A stretch of 64,000 nt of DNA from contig JANTQF010000033.1 in the NCBI GenBank assembly GCA_032988165.1, positions 62,001 through 126,000 of the forward strand, in the 5' to 3' direction. The first letter of the stretch is position 1. Each line of letters begins with the position of its first letter. Under the pieces are notes generated by a model. That model ran no database searches. It saw nothing but the letters and a program-made list of their open reading frames with translations, and was not told where the DNA came from. Both the position numbers and the translations under genes were made by a program. The stretch comes from Emmonsiellopsis sp. PD_33. Lineage: Eukaryota; Ascomycota; Eurotiomycetes; Onygenales; Ajellomycetaceae. This document shows, piece by piece, positions 1 through 10,955 of the stretch.

Positions 1-1702
1 AAAGCCTTGCTTAAGTACGTTTTATACCATCCTTTATTTGCGCCCAGCCTCCGACCCCGAATCAAGACTAATCGCATATTCGTGCCTCCAGCCAGTGCGT
101 AATAGCTCTAAGCGATAGCCAAATGGGTGTGATTGTCCTGCCCACCGTCCTATACCTTTCGAAAATACTGGCAAAACTCGCGATTGGCCTGGATCGGAGG
201 CCTGAGTTGGTTGCGCACCTGATGAAAGATGGGCTAGATTCAGATCGTGACGAGGCCACAGAGAAAGTTACATTGGTCGAAAAGTCAGCGAATGTTGTCC
301 GTGAAGCTTTTATAAAATGTTTGACCGATAGAAGCGGCGTAGCTGGGACGCAAGGGAAGCCGGAGGGCAAACGGGTGGGGATTTACTTAATGGCAAACTT
401 GTGTCTCAAACTGCTATTCAAGGTAAAACGAAACGCCTCTTCTCTGTCATGGTATGGCATTAACAAGAGTTAAAATAGTGCGGCAAGCTTCGAAATGCTG
501 AACAGATGTTTGCAAGTATCAACGCTCAATCTCCACCACTCTCCCATTTCCCTGCCTCGCAGAGGGTAACCTATCTTTATTACTTGGGTCGTTACCTGTT
601 CTCAAACAATCTATTCTTTCCTGCACAAACTGCGTTGCAGGCCGCCTACAACCAATGTCACAGGCAAGCACTACAACAAAGACGGTTGATATTAACGTAT
701 TTGATACCGTGTAATATGATTCTTGGCCGGTTTCCAGCGACCAACCTTCTTCAACGACCGGAATCTAAAGGGCTGGGCGACGTATTCCTTCCCATATGCC
801 GGATCATTGCTAGCGGAGATGTGGCGGCATTTCGATCGTACCTTGACGTTCACTCCCCTTCCGCCGACTGGTTTGCACAAAAGGGCATTTTACTTCAGCT
901 GCGGAATAGATGCGAGATTTTGGTTTGGCGGTCTCTCGCGAGGAAGGTTTTTATATTCGCAGGATTTCAAGGAGACCAAAAAGCTCAGGCACAGCGAGGT
1001 CCTCCGCCATTCCTCTATCTTCAAAAATTAGAAGCGGCGGTCAAATGGCTGGATGCGCGTGGATCAAGCACAACTCAATCGCCATTTCAGATGACACAAA
1101 CTCCAAACCAGAAACGGCATACCCGCCTGTTCTCGTTCACTGCGGACCGCGATTTTACAGCCCCCGATGCTGCCAAACCTGTTGCGCAAAACCCTTCCGA
1201 CTATGACGACTATTTTGAACCGGACGGTTATTTCAACAATGATGGGCAATGGGTGGAAGTCTCCAGCCGAAACGATCTCCCTAACGATGCTGTTGCGGCG
1301 AGCCACGATTTCGACAATCTCGCCAACGAGGCTCTTTCCTATCTACCCCGCGCGGAAACCACCGAAAATGAAGATTCGGAAGCGCAGTCGTTCCTCATGG
1401 CTGACCTAGAGGCGGCACTTGCGTCGTTGCTTACACAAGACCTGATGCGTGGCTATCTGACACATAAAAACCCTCGATTCGCGATTCCAGGTGCTCGTGT
1501 AAAGGGGCCTCTCCCAACGGGATTCCCGAATGTATGGCAGACGATTTATGCGAAAGAACGAGAAGATGACCAGGTTCCTGGTTGGGTAAAACCTGCCCAG
1601 AACACGTTCAGTCAGAGAGCGACGCCTGGTCCTGCGGGAGCCTTAGGGGGTAGGGTCGTGAATCTCAGTGGCGCGAGGCCTGTGAGCGCATTAGGAAGCT
1701 AA
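1..1702 (+). CDS. PCI-domain protein, Thp1/PCID2 (CSN12-like) family, 5' partial
   Basis: Exons read as 1-14 (partial), 92-422 and 479-1702. Intron 15-91 has a GTACGT donor and a GACTAAT branch site, and intron 423-478 is phase 0; joining them gives KALLNQCVIALSDSQMG followed by LPTVLYLSKILAKLAIGLD, then LRNAEQMFASI. This is the tetratricopeptide-like half of the Thp1/PCID2/CSN12 family. Downstream, YYLGRYLFSNN and AYNQCHRQALQQRRLILTYL are the family hallmark, and the winged-helix PCI end lies near LLTQDLMRGYLTHKNPRFAIPG. Family members act with Sac3/GANP in TREX-2, coupling transcription to mRNA export at nuclear pores; that role is by homology. The C-terminus carries an acidic Asp/Tyr-rich insert (around 1200-1380) and a Gly/Ala-rich tail. 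The N-terminus lies outside the window. The ATGs at 123 and 506 are internal. Confidence 0.85.
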
Positions 1703-2240
1703 TTTGCATCTCAGCCTTGTGTGTTTTGTTTGAGGTCTGCTTCCCTTTTCTTCAAGTTTGTATGGAAGATTTTCAGGTTAGGGGGGCGGATATGGCGACA
1801 GGCTATGATAAATGTAGCAGGAGGGCGTTTATTTGTTGGACATAGTTATTAGATTGCATCTTATGATACCCATTTACCTGATTGTACAATAAACTGGTTG
1901 CAAATGACAAATTGATAAAGAATTCCTCCCTTGCCCCTATCCCCCCTTATCGGAGCTGGAGGGAAGCTAGGTCACGTGATTCTCCGCCGAGCAACACGTA
2001 ATGTCCAACGTCGACTTCAAAGAAACCAACATCGCCAGTCTAACTTCGCGCTCCGGCTGTGTCTTGACGATTATTGCAGCATTATCCTGCATCCTGTTTA
2101 TTTGTCGGCCCTGATGATATACTAAAGTCTTATTCCTCGTTTATTTTGCTGTTCTGGCACATCCTCTACTCAAGACGAGCTTCCGCCGGAGCTTCTCCCA
2201 ACCCATGCGGAATTAAATCTAGGTCCATCTGACATACAAA
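1703..2240. other. intergenic, 3' flank of PCI gene and promoter of TM9SF gene
   Basis: No open frame here has family features. It holds T-rich sequence after the PCI stop and a pyrimidine-rich leader (2130-2240) before the nonaspanin ATG. The one recognisable motif is a CACGTG box, listed separately. Confidence 0.6.
1973..1978. promoter_or_regulatory. CACGTG E-box upstream of TM9SF gene
   Basis: A palindromic CACGTG core in the context GTCACGTGAT, 263 bp before the downstream start codon. This is the consensus for bHLH regulators of the Cbf1/SREBP type. The same core recurs near 10534, 15853 and 48427. Function is inferred from sequence only. Confidence 0.35.
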
Positions 2241-4395
2241 ATGTGGCTCTCCGACCGATTACCCCTTCTATCCTCTGTCCTCCTCGTCTCGTCACAGCTC
2301 TCATCCGCCTTCTATCTCCCTGGCGTCGCCCCTACGTCCTACGACAAAGAACAACTCGTCCCTCTCAATGTCAACCGCCTCACACCCGCCATCTCCGGGC
2401 TTGACGAACAGCTCCATTCCGTCATTCCCTTCGATTACTACCACCCAGCCTTCCACTTCTGCGAACCGAAAGATGGCCCCAAGGACGTGCGCGAATCTTT
2501 AGGCAGCATTATCTTTGGAGATCGCATCCGAACCTCTCCTTTTGAGCTGCATATGGCAAAAAACGAAACCTGCAAGGCGCTCTGTTCGGATGCGATATTC
2601 GACCCCCGAAGTAGCAAATTCGTGAACCGCCTAATATGGCAGCACTACAATATCAACTGGTTGATCGATGGGCTCCCTGCCGCACAAATCAATATCGATC
2701 AGCAAACCGAGACCGAGTTCTACAGCCCTGGATTCCTGCTGGGTTCCGTGGACGACGACGGACAAGCTGTCCTTAATAACCACTACAACATCCTGATAGA
2801 CTATCACAAAGTGAAAGGGCTAGGAAAGGAGGAGAAATACCGCGTTGTTGGAGTTCTCGTCTTGCCCGACTCCCGAAAGAACAACAGGATTGCGGAGGAC
2901 GGAAAAGCCGTGTGTGATATGGATGGACCCGCGCTTACTCTCAACGAGGATGCGGAAACCACCGTTGCGTGGACGTATAGCGTGTTCTGGAGAGAATCAA
3001 ACACCGCATGGGCAACTCGATGGGATAAATATCTGCACGTTTTCGATCCCAATGTCCATTGGTACTCTCTCATCTACTCCGCCGTCTTCGTTGTCCTGCT
3101 TGTCGCTTTGGTAAGCTCAATCTTGCTTCGTGCGCTGAAGAAGGATATTGCGCGGTATAACAGATTGGATTCAATTACTCTGGATGATCTAAATGATACG
3201 TCGGCAACTGTGGAGGATGGGATCCAGGAAGATTCGGGATGGAAGTTGGTGCACGGCGATGTGTTCCGTTGCCCAAAACACCCCATGCTCCTCAGTGTTT
3301 TCTTGGGAAATGGCGCACAGTTGTTCGTGATGACTGGTGTCACTGTTGGTAAGTAAAGTCGAATGTTTCACATCTTTATAGATCAGGGGCTAATACATCA
3401 CAGTCTTCGCTCTCTTGGGTCTTCTGTCCCCTTCGAATCGGGGATTCCTTGGGACAATCATTCTGATCCTCTACACTTTCCTCGGCTTCATTGGTGGCTA
3501 CGTGTCGGCGAGAGCGTACAAGTCATTCGGGGGTGAAGCGTGGAAAAAACTTATCGTTCTCACCCCTGTGATGATTCCCGCAATTACCTTTTCGACATTC
3601 TTCGTCCTGAACTTGTTCGTGTGGGCCAAGGGCTCAAGCGGAGCCGTGCCGTTCACTACCATGCTTGTCACCGTCTTGATATGGTTTGTGATCAGCGTGC
3701 CTCTCAGCGTTGCAGGCAGCTGGATAGGATTGAAACAACCGGTATGCCCCCACCTTGCCCGTAGAATTTTGGAGCTTCATTATTAACGTTCTACCCGTGT
3801 TAGAGCATCGAAGGCCCAACCAAAACCAATCAAATCCCCCGCCAAATCCCCCCCGCCGTTGGCTCTCTCCGCCCCCTCCCGTCGACTCTTATCACTGGTC
3901 TCCTTCCATTCGCTGCTATTTTCGTCGAGCTGTATTTCATCATGCACTCTCTCTGGACGAGCAAGATCTACTACATGTTCGGTTTCCTTTTCCTCTGCTA
4001 CGGACTCATGATCATCACCTCCGCGGCTACCACGGTCTTGCTTGTGTATTTCCTGCTGTGCGCCGAGGATTACCGGTGGCACTGGCGGGCATTCATCGGC
4101 GCTGGAATGACAGGTGGATACGTCTTCCTCAATGCCCTTATCTTCTGGGCAACCCGGGTGAGCTTCGGTGGCTTGACCGGAGCAGTCTTGTACTTGGGAT
4201 ATTCAGCTCTCCTTGCATTTTTGGTTTTCATTTTGACCGGTATGTTAATCCAATCCCCCTTGACTCCACACGAAGGAGGATCCAACCGATTCCTTATGAA
4301 CAGCGCTGAAACTTGCATTAACAATAGGTTCTATCGGCATGTTCGCAAGCTGGATGTTTATCCAGCGTATTTATCGATCAATCAAGGTTGATTAA
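2241..4395 (+). CDS. Transmembrane 9 superfamily protein (EMP70/nonaspanin)
   Basis: Exons 2241-3348, 3404-3741, 3804-4239 and 4328-4395 give 649 aa, the usual size for this family. An N-terminal signal peptide ends near SSQLSSA, followed by FYLPGVAPTSY, the conserved start of the lumenal domain. A lumenal region of about 250 residues follows, with an N-glycosylation sequon (NET). The first membrane segment is near WYSLIYSAVFVVLLVALVSS, then HGDVFRCPKHP and eight further hydrophobic segments. The last exon ends in QRIYRSIKVD; a K-x-D C-terminus is the COPI/Golgi retention signal known in this family. Members work in Golgi and endosome membranes in sorting, adhesion and metal homeostasis. Intron phases are consistent throughout. 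The gene is convergent with the next one. Confidence 0.93.
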
Positions 4396-5169
4396 ACGAA
4401 CTCTACGTCCCTGAACGCAATAGGATAAAAGAGCGTTAGACACGCCATCCCTTGAACGATTCGAAAGCCATTCACTTTCGCCGTGGGCTCACTTCGTTTC
4501 ATCCCAGGTTCATGGAATGTAGGAGGCTCGAGTCCCCGCGTCGCCATGGAAGGATGGAGATTACCTTCTTAAAATAGACGGGAGATTGGTATATGACCTT
4601 CCCCACACCCCAAAATCAATTGCGCCCTGTACATATGCAGTTTTGTTGTTTACTTGCTTGTTCTGGCGGTCGATGCATTGTATGCTACGTTATGTACCCT
4701 GCGAGAGTATTTTGTTTCTTGTCTTCTTTCTCCCGCCCTTATAAACTTTACTATTCCCCGTATTCCATTTTCCACATTCCACTTTCTCTCCGTTTTTGCA
4801 TACGCATGTGTACCTGTATTGAGCGATTTGTTTTTCCTTCGGTCTTTTCTCTTTCTGAAATAATCTGGCTATATAGAATGCGCGAAGGGAATGAGACAAT
4901 ATTATGAAAACGGCCGACATTGTACATACATAAACTTTCTTGATGTCCATAAGATCTAGACTGGGCTTCCCCATATCCCTCCCCGCATGATGAACCACGG
5001 GTCCGATTAATGCAGGAACCAGAACTTCACGCTATCCAAATATGTAAACATGACGGGTGATCAACGAATCCACCATGGCAAAGCAATCCAAAAGAAGATG
5101 GTCCCATATCACAAACAAATATCAGCCCACGGGATATAACAAACACCCTTCACCTGCATCCGGCCCTAG
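4396..5169. other. intergenic between convergent genes
   Basis: Probable 3' UTRs of the nonaspanin gene and the minus-strand gene ending at 5170. It is AT-rich and has only chance short frames. No RNA gene or repeat was recognised. Confidence 0.5.
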
Positions 5170-6069
5170 CTAGGTAGGTAACTCCTGCACCCTGCCCTTC
5201 CCGCCCTCTAAAGAAGTAGCATCAAGCTCAGCAACGAACCGCATCGCCTCCTCCGGTGCCGCCATTTCATACACAGGCTGCGCGGAACCCAGCTCCTGCG
5301 CAGCCTTCGCATTCCCCTCCCCCTCCCAATCCAGCGGACTAACAACAAGCCGGAACGTAAGACTCTGATCCCTCCGCTCGAACAGATTCTTCACCGCGCT
5401 AGGCTTCTTCGTCTTCTCCTTCCCATCCCCACCCTCACCCACACCCACACCCACAGCCCCATCTCCCTCCCCGTCCCCCTCCCCCTCACCCCCCGGCACA
5501 ACAAGCCTAACCACCACCCCCGCGCCCCTAAACACATTCTCATTCCACACGCCCAACACCCTATTAACGCCACTCCCCTCCCTGCCCATCTCCCTCCCCA
5601 CCCGCCTAACAACACTCTTATCCCTGACCCATTTCCCAATATAATACCCCGTGTGCAGCGGGGTGACGAGGGCGGCGCCAATGCCGGCGCCGACGGCGGC
5701 GACGCGGGCGGGGAGGGTGGGTTTTGCGGCGTCGACGAGCTGGGCGCTGAATTCGGCCCATTGGTCGGGGGGGATGTGGAGGGGGAAGAGGGCCGGGTGG
5801 TAGGGGAAGCCGCTGGAGAGGGATTGGGATTTGGTGGGGATGGTGAGGGGGAGGGGCGGGTTGTAGGAGGGGGAGGGGGGGAAGGGGGTGGAGGGGGTTA
5901 GGGTAGAGGTGGAGGTGGGGATTCCCGTGTTGAGGGATGGGTCCTTGATATCTCTCATGTCATCGGCCTTGTAGGGCGGTGCATGTTCATGTTGGGCGTC
6001 TGCGTCTGGTGCTTGCCCTTTCTGCAGGTGGGAAGCTGATGGGTTGTTTGGTAGCGGTGATTGAGACAT
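5170..6069 (-). CDS. Conserved hypothetical protein, Pro-rich N-terminus and Gly-rich tail
   Basis: A single exon of 299 aa if translation begins at the ATG at 6069 (MSQSPLPNNPSAS). The frame stays open to 6150, but those codons look like leader sequence. I do not recognise a named domain. Residues 1-95 are Pro/Ser/Thr-rich and probably disordered. Residues 100-190 look folded: YHPALFPLHIPPDQWAEFS, then a glycine-rich hydrophobic stretch AAVGAGIGAALVTPLHTGYY that could be a membrane-associated helix, then a basic segment KWVRDKSVVRRVGREMGR. A Gly/Glu-rich low-complexity run follows, and the last 80 residues include an FRLVVSPLDWEG block. The codon pattern (C-rich coding strand, then G-rich) suits a real gene. 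Function unknown. Confidence 0.65.
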   Translation of the reverse strand: MSQSPLPNNPSASHLQKGQAPDADAQHEHAPPYKADDMRDIKDPSLNTGIPTSTSTLTPSTPFPPSPSYNPPLPLTIPTKSQSLSSGFPYHPALFPLHIPPDQWAEFSAQLVDAAKPTLPARVAAVGAGIGAALVTPLHTGYYIGKWVRDKSVVRRVGREMGREGSGVNRVLGVWNENVFRGAGVVVRLVVPGGEGEGDGEGDGAVGVGVGEGGDGKEKTKKPSAVKNLFERRDQSLTFRLVVSPLDWEGEGNAKAAQELGSAQPVYEMAAPEEAMRFVAELDATSLEGGKGRVQELPT

Positions 6070-7649
6070 TGTGCTGTTGTAGTAGTTAACTATGAACTGT
6101 ACGTCCGAGTCTCTCTTGATATCTGATATTCTGCACGGGGTAGTTAGCATAAATACGCGTATATAATATTCGGCTTCCTCGAGGTGAAATACACACCACC
6201 CCGCGGAAGGAAATCAACGACTGGCCGTAATCCCTCAATCACACCACGCCGCGGGTACTATCGCCGCCATATACATAGCCTATCCAGACAAGCAACACTG
6301 GCGGACGGTCAAGTCCGGGCTGATCGATCGCGATTCGCGACGATGCGATCGTCCTGTCGGAATCTGGGTTTGTCCGATCAGCCTCCACCGTCCAGCCAAA
6401 GTGTCCGAAAGAAAAAGCTTAGCTTCAGCCTAAATGCATGGGATCCATGAAGCTCAAGGTTTATCTAGGTGTGTCCTCTCATCCATATGCCGCCTCCAAA
6501 GAGGGCCGCTTGGCCTATGTTATCAGAACGAAAGGAACTACCTACTATATAACTACGATAGTGCTCTGGATGATTGATTAATTGATTAAGACGGCAAGCC
6601 GCTGCGAAGGTAGACTGATAGGACAATATTATTATGATAGTAGTATGTATCGATGATACTAGTATGTAGGACTCAAGCTAGCCATTCAAAAGAACAAAAT
6701 TTGCATGCCAACAGCTTGCCCCGTGTCCCCTGGCTGGCGGATGCCAGTGGCCATGGCATCGTTCGATTATCACCGCATAGCATAGGAAGGATGCAATCCG
6801 GAGGCATTGGGGGGGAGACAATAATTATCAACAGACCTGTGGTGATAGTTCAGTCCATTCTTCTGTGGCCAATCGATCGTCTCCTTATCCGGTGGCGGGC
6901 TGTGCGTGTGCGGAGGGGTAGCGTATCGAGCCGGGTCATTAGGGCGAGTAAGCAGAATATTACGAAGATCCTCGCGAGAAAGAATGGACGAGACATATAA
7001 ATCAATGATGGGGTTTCAGGCTCGACAGGAAGCAAAAACAATAAACGCTGCGTAAGAATAAGCAAATAAAAGGCCAAGTATTTTCTAATAACAGGTACCA
7101 ATTGATACAGCCAAGATGAGCATTTAAACAGGAATAATCAATCAATCAGCATACAAAAATAAGGAAATCACTCCATCGCGGATGGGGCTCGTTGGCTCGT
7201 GAGGCACAGGATATAGTATGTGGAAAGTGAAAGGAAAGAGAGAGGAGACGCTGGAAGTAAACATGACGTGGGTGGCGATATTGGTCGGGTTTTGGTTTCA
7301 GGAAGGGAAATATGTCATATCACAGCCGGAAAATCAGAATCACGGCATATCGTCAACCCAGGAGAAGGAGCTCGCGCGTCGTAGGGCATTGGAGTGATAA
7401 AGATGCAGGATGGTAGCGAGAGGCTTGTCGAACGCAGATGGGTATTTCGCAAGGTATGCGTACCAGTCGTCCGAGAAAGGCAAAGCACTTCAAGACAACG
7501 TAGTGCGCAAGCAAGAAACAGGCGGTATGGCAATTCCTGAATAAACACAAGGTAGAAATAGAAGAAGGGAATGCGCTGCGTATCGGTAGGGTCATTCTCC
7601 TGGGCGGGAGGCAGGCGACTTGGGCCGTGGGACGTGCAAATCCGGTTTT
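6070..7649. other. long intergenic stretch, no gene seen
   Basis: About 1.6 kb between two minus-strand genes, holding the promoter of the 5170-6069 gene and the 3' flank of the calcium-sensor gene. Frames here (for example 6653-7000 plus, 7315-7595 minus) lack motifs and start context. No repeat or RNA was identified. Confidence 0.5.
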
Positions 7650-8678
7650 TTATACTAGCCCATCATAGAGGGACAGAGCGCTGACGATGGTCTCGTCTCT
7701 CTTGCTGCCTTCTTTGAATTCTGCCAGGTCCAGGCTTCCATTCTCGTCTTTGTCCATCATCCGAAAGATCTTCCTGACCCGTTTCTCTGGGGTATCTTCG
7801 TCTTCGGGTAGTTTAACCATGGAGCCAACCTGGAATCATGATATACTTGTTAGCAAGCGAAGAAAATATCATTTCTGGCGTAGGGGAGGGCACCATTTTG
7901 TATATAGCCTCGACAATGGCCAGCATCTCTTCGTAACTTATTTTCCCGTCTCCGTCTATATCGTATAGCTGAAATGCCCAATCCAATTTATCCTCCATTT
8001 TCCCCCTCGATGTGATGGACAGGGCGCAAATGAACTCTTTGAAATCGATCATGCCGCTGTTGTCGGAGTCGAACACCCGAAACACATAATTTGCAAAGGA
8101 TGAGGGATCGCCAAAAGGAAAGAACTGCCGGTAAATCTTTTGGAACTCCTCCTTCGTCAGGGTTCCCGAAGGGCAATCCTTTAGAAAACCTGGATAGCAT
8201 TATGGGGTTAGCGGTGATTCCACCAACCAGACGGGGCTGGATCGATAAGGCATGGAAAATGCACCTTTATACCACTGCTGTAATTCCTTTTTGTCGAAAT
8301 GGGTAGCCTTCTGAAGCTCTTCTAGCTGTGAAGGGGACAGCTTCGACTGTCTAACATGGGAACGGGACGGTTAGCAATCATTCTTCCAAAATCCAGATGT
8401 GCCTGCTAGCCATGTCGGCGGCATATGACTTTGCGAGTACACTGTACACTAGGTACTGGTACTGGTGTGCATTGCACAATTCCATAACGAACGGGCTATG
8501 ACTGGCTTGTAACCAATGGCTTCGATCATGTAGCGAATATCGAGGGTGCAGATGGCGATGCTGAGGCGCTGAAACAGACACCCTCAATCCAACCCCAGGA
8601 CGGGACACGAGGGGCACAGGCATCGAGGATTGCTATGGGATAGCGGGATATGGGAACAAGCACTCACGATTTCCCCAT
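7650..8678 (-). CDS. ncs1: Neuronal calcium sensor 1 / frequenin
   Basis: Minus-strand exons 8668-8678 (11 nt), 8265-8350, 7894-8189 and 7650-7829 join to exactly 190 aa, the standard NCS-1 length. The product begins MGKSQSKLSPSQLEEL: Gly2 with Ser6 is an N-myristoylation signal, so it should be a membrane-tethered calcium switch. EF1 is degenerate (CPSGTLTKEEF). EF2 (DSDNSGMIDFKEF), EF3 (DIDGDGKISYEEM) and EF4 (DKDENGSLDLAEF) keep the calcium ligands. In fungi NCS-1 activates phosphatidylinositol 4-kinase Pik1 and supports calcium tolerance, membrane sterol responses and growth. The first intron is long (317 bp) after only four codons. The intron at 7830-7893 has the weak donor GTGCCC, but splicing there restores the conserved KMVGSMVKLPEDEDTPEKR. 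Confidence 0.95.
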
Positions 8679-9874
8679 GGTTACGGGCCTTGGAAACGTA
8701 GACGCTTGGGATCAGGCTGTGGGTAATGTTTTATGCCTGGCGCATGAAGACAAACAGGACGCGGGCGAGGAGAGGGATGTCGCAATCCTGCAGCACCAAG
8801 GCGGGGTAGCGGCTGGGGCGAGCGAATGGAGAGGCGGACAATGCGGGACAAGCGGCGAGCAGGCGATGGAGGTGGTGACGGGGACGACGACGAGAAGATA
8901 GCAGTGGGGGGGACAGAGGAGGCGGTGGTTGGGGGCGGGATGGGATGGGAAGTTGGATCGGAGATGAAGCTGAAGTCGGCGATGATGATGGATGACGGCG
9001 CGGCTCAAAGTCGGGCAGGAGGGGCAGGCCCAAAGCGGACGACTTAGGGCTGGCGGTGCCTAAAGCGGCCGCCCAGGGCTAGGGCTAGGGCCTGCTGTTT
9101 CGGGTCGAGCCCTAAGTACTTATTACTTCTCCCTGGTCTGAGTAGACTCTTCTTACTTTCTGATGCCTGCAGGCTGCAATTGTCGCCGAGCCTATTTTTA
9201 TCTTTTTATCCCCTCTCCGTCCGGCTGATTGGCGCTGGGCACATCAGCCCATTCCATGCGTCAGCCACGGATTTCGGACTTCAGAAAGGCTTCCAATTAT
9301 TCAGCGCCCTTGCTGAGCATGCTATTGACATATTGTCTGACTGCTGCTCTGTATGGCTGCGTTTATTCTCCGAATACCCCCCTCCGCATCCCCAATCCTG
9401 CGAGTAATTCCGTTCTCTTGTCCGGTTATATCGATACAGCAGAAGAAGCAGATTCGTTTCCTATTGCCGTAGTTGCCATATCCCATCCATGATTTCTGGA
9501 TAGGCCACTTCTTTGTTTTTTCGTCCCTTTTTCTTCTCTTGATCTCCGTGGACCGTCCACTCATCTAACCTAGACGACAAGTCCTGGGTTTTATGAAATT
9601 GGGTTCTGTGCTCAGTTTGTACAGTACATACATGCATCCATTGCCCAACCAACCTCCTGGAGTGCTTCTTGAAACTATGGGCAATTAGGGGGCAATCTCA
9701 CGGCGGGCTCCCGCTTTCCTGCGCATTAAATACAATACAGCCCCTTTCAGCATTCGCTATTAAAGTAGCGCGGAAGCCACGGATGAGTTCTTAGTATAGA
9801 AATTCTTGCCCCCAGGTTTCCAGCCAAATCCACCCACGGAAGAAACTCTTCATCAGGAACAGCCTTGACCCCAT
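8679..9874. other. upstream region of ncs1, low-complexity GC-rich part
   Basis: No supported gene. 8700-9050 is purine-rich on the plus strand (GGCGATGATGATGG-like) and gives spurious frames on both strands. Near 9043-9117, TTAGGGCT and AGCCCTAA form a short inverted pair around GGGCTA repeats. The rest is AT-rich and includes the 3' flank of the 9875 gene. Confidence 0.4.
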
Positions 9875-10393
9875 TCATTTCCCAAGACACAAAACCGATT
9901 CCCCCACCGGTCTCGGCTGAACATTCCGACTCGCACTCATCGAATGCCCATTCCCCCAACCCTTCACCTCCTTCTCCAAAGCCTCCAAATCCACCCCCCC
10001 CTCAACATCCCCAAATAACCCCTCCCCCCTCAACACCCCCAGCACCTTGACCACCCAGACCCGACACGTCATATCCCCCCCATTCAGCGCGCCATCAAAC
10101 GTCCTCAACGCCCTCTCCAGCCCCTCTCTACCTATCGACTCCGGCACCTGCGCGATGCGGAGCAGACCCACGAGAAGAAGTTCCTTCATGATGTTGACCG
10201 TGGACCCGTGGTCAGGTATCCAGCCACTGCCTTCGTTGCGGATGTGGTGTTTCATGCCGCCGTGGTGGGAGTCGAGGTGGTGGTAGATGGCCCAGTGGAA
10301 GTCGTTTGGGGTGGGCGGGTCGTTGCGGAGGTAGAGGGCTATGTATAGGGAGGAGGGGGAGAGGGGTGGTGGTGGTGGCGCTGGGGATGGCAT
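9875..10393 (-). CDS. DUF6914-like conserved hypothetical protein
   Basis: A single exon of 172 aa from the ATG at 10393 (MPSPAPPPPPLSPSS). After the Pro-rich start come SLYIALYLRNDPPTPNDFHW, then WAIYHHLDSHHGGMKHHIRN, a pattern resembling the fungal DUF6914 fold (short beta strands, HWA, K-hHI). It then has a hydrophobic ELLLVGLLRIAQVPES helix, a DMTCRVWVVKVLGVLR segment like the C-x-x-W-V region of that family, and ends NVQPRPVGESVLCLGK. No catalytic role is known. The frame is open 105 nt upstream to 10498, but the chosen ATG directly precedes the conserved region. The family assignment is by recalled pattern, not by search. Confidence 0.65.
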   Translation of the reverse strand: MPSPAPPPPPLSPSSLYIALYLRNDPPTPNDFHWAIYHHLDSHHGGMKHHIRNEGSGWIPDHGSTVNIMKELLLVGLLRIAQVPESIGREGLERALRTFDGALNGGDMTCRVWVVKVLGVLRGEGLFGDVEGGVDLEALEKEVKGWGNGHSMSASRNVQPRPVGESVLCLGK

Positions 10394-10955
10394 GGCGTTT
10401 GTTTGGGATTGGGCTTTTGGTGTGGTCGGATTACCTTGGAAATGTCCGCTACATGAGTGTACGCGCGGGGAGCTGTGTGAAACTGAAAATAGATGCATTC
10501 ATCATCCCAGCCACTGCCTTTGCCCTTGCATTGCACGTGACCTGTCGCCTATGGATGGATAATGGATGGCGCCTGGAATCCTCTGAGATGTACGGGGTGA
10601 ATTAGCCATCATTGATGCCTCAGGGTAGGTTGACAAGAAGGAGAGACTATTATTGAGGGGTATGGGAGCTCCCGTGTGTTTCTGCTTGTTCCACGAAGGG
10701 AGAAGCCTGGTTTGCAATCACCAAACTCAGGAGTCATATGCTGATTCCATTGGAAGGTAGTTATGTGTATGGAAGGCAAACGGAGCGTTGTGGCGTACGT
10801 AGTGAGTTGACAAGGACAAGGCTATTGCCGGGATATGGCTGAGATAATGTGGATGGGACTGCAAGGACTTGCTCCTGTCACATTATAGACGTCTAATGAT
10901 ATACAAATATGGGATCGAAATCACCACTCGAAAAGAGAACTCAGAGGAGCTCCCG
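10394..10955. other. intergenic between two minus-strand genes
   Basis: Promoter of the DUF6914-like gene and 3' flank of the DUF2306 gene. It contains a CACGTG box (10534-10539). No other feature was seen. Confidence 0.45.
10534..10539. promoter_or_regulatory. CACGTG E-box upstream of DUF6914-like gene
   Basis: The context TTGCACGTGACC lies 141 bp before the minus-strand start codon at 10393. It has the same core and TGA flank as the sites near 1973 and 15853. Regulatory function is inferred. Confidence 0.3.

Noticed and set aside
8712..9047. Three overlapping frames upstream of ncs1
   Set aside because: Low-complexity purine-rich DNA; no family features on either strand.
9043..9117. Telomere-like GGGCTA repeats
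   Set aside because: Only two or three units of GGGCTA, not TTAGGG arrays; too short to be telomeric.
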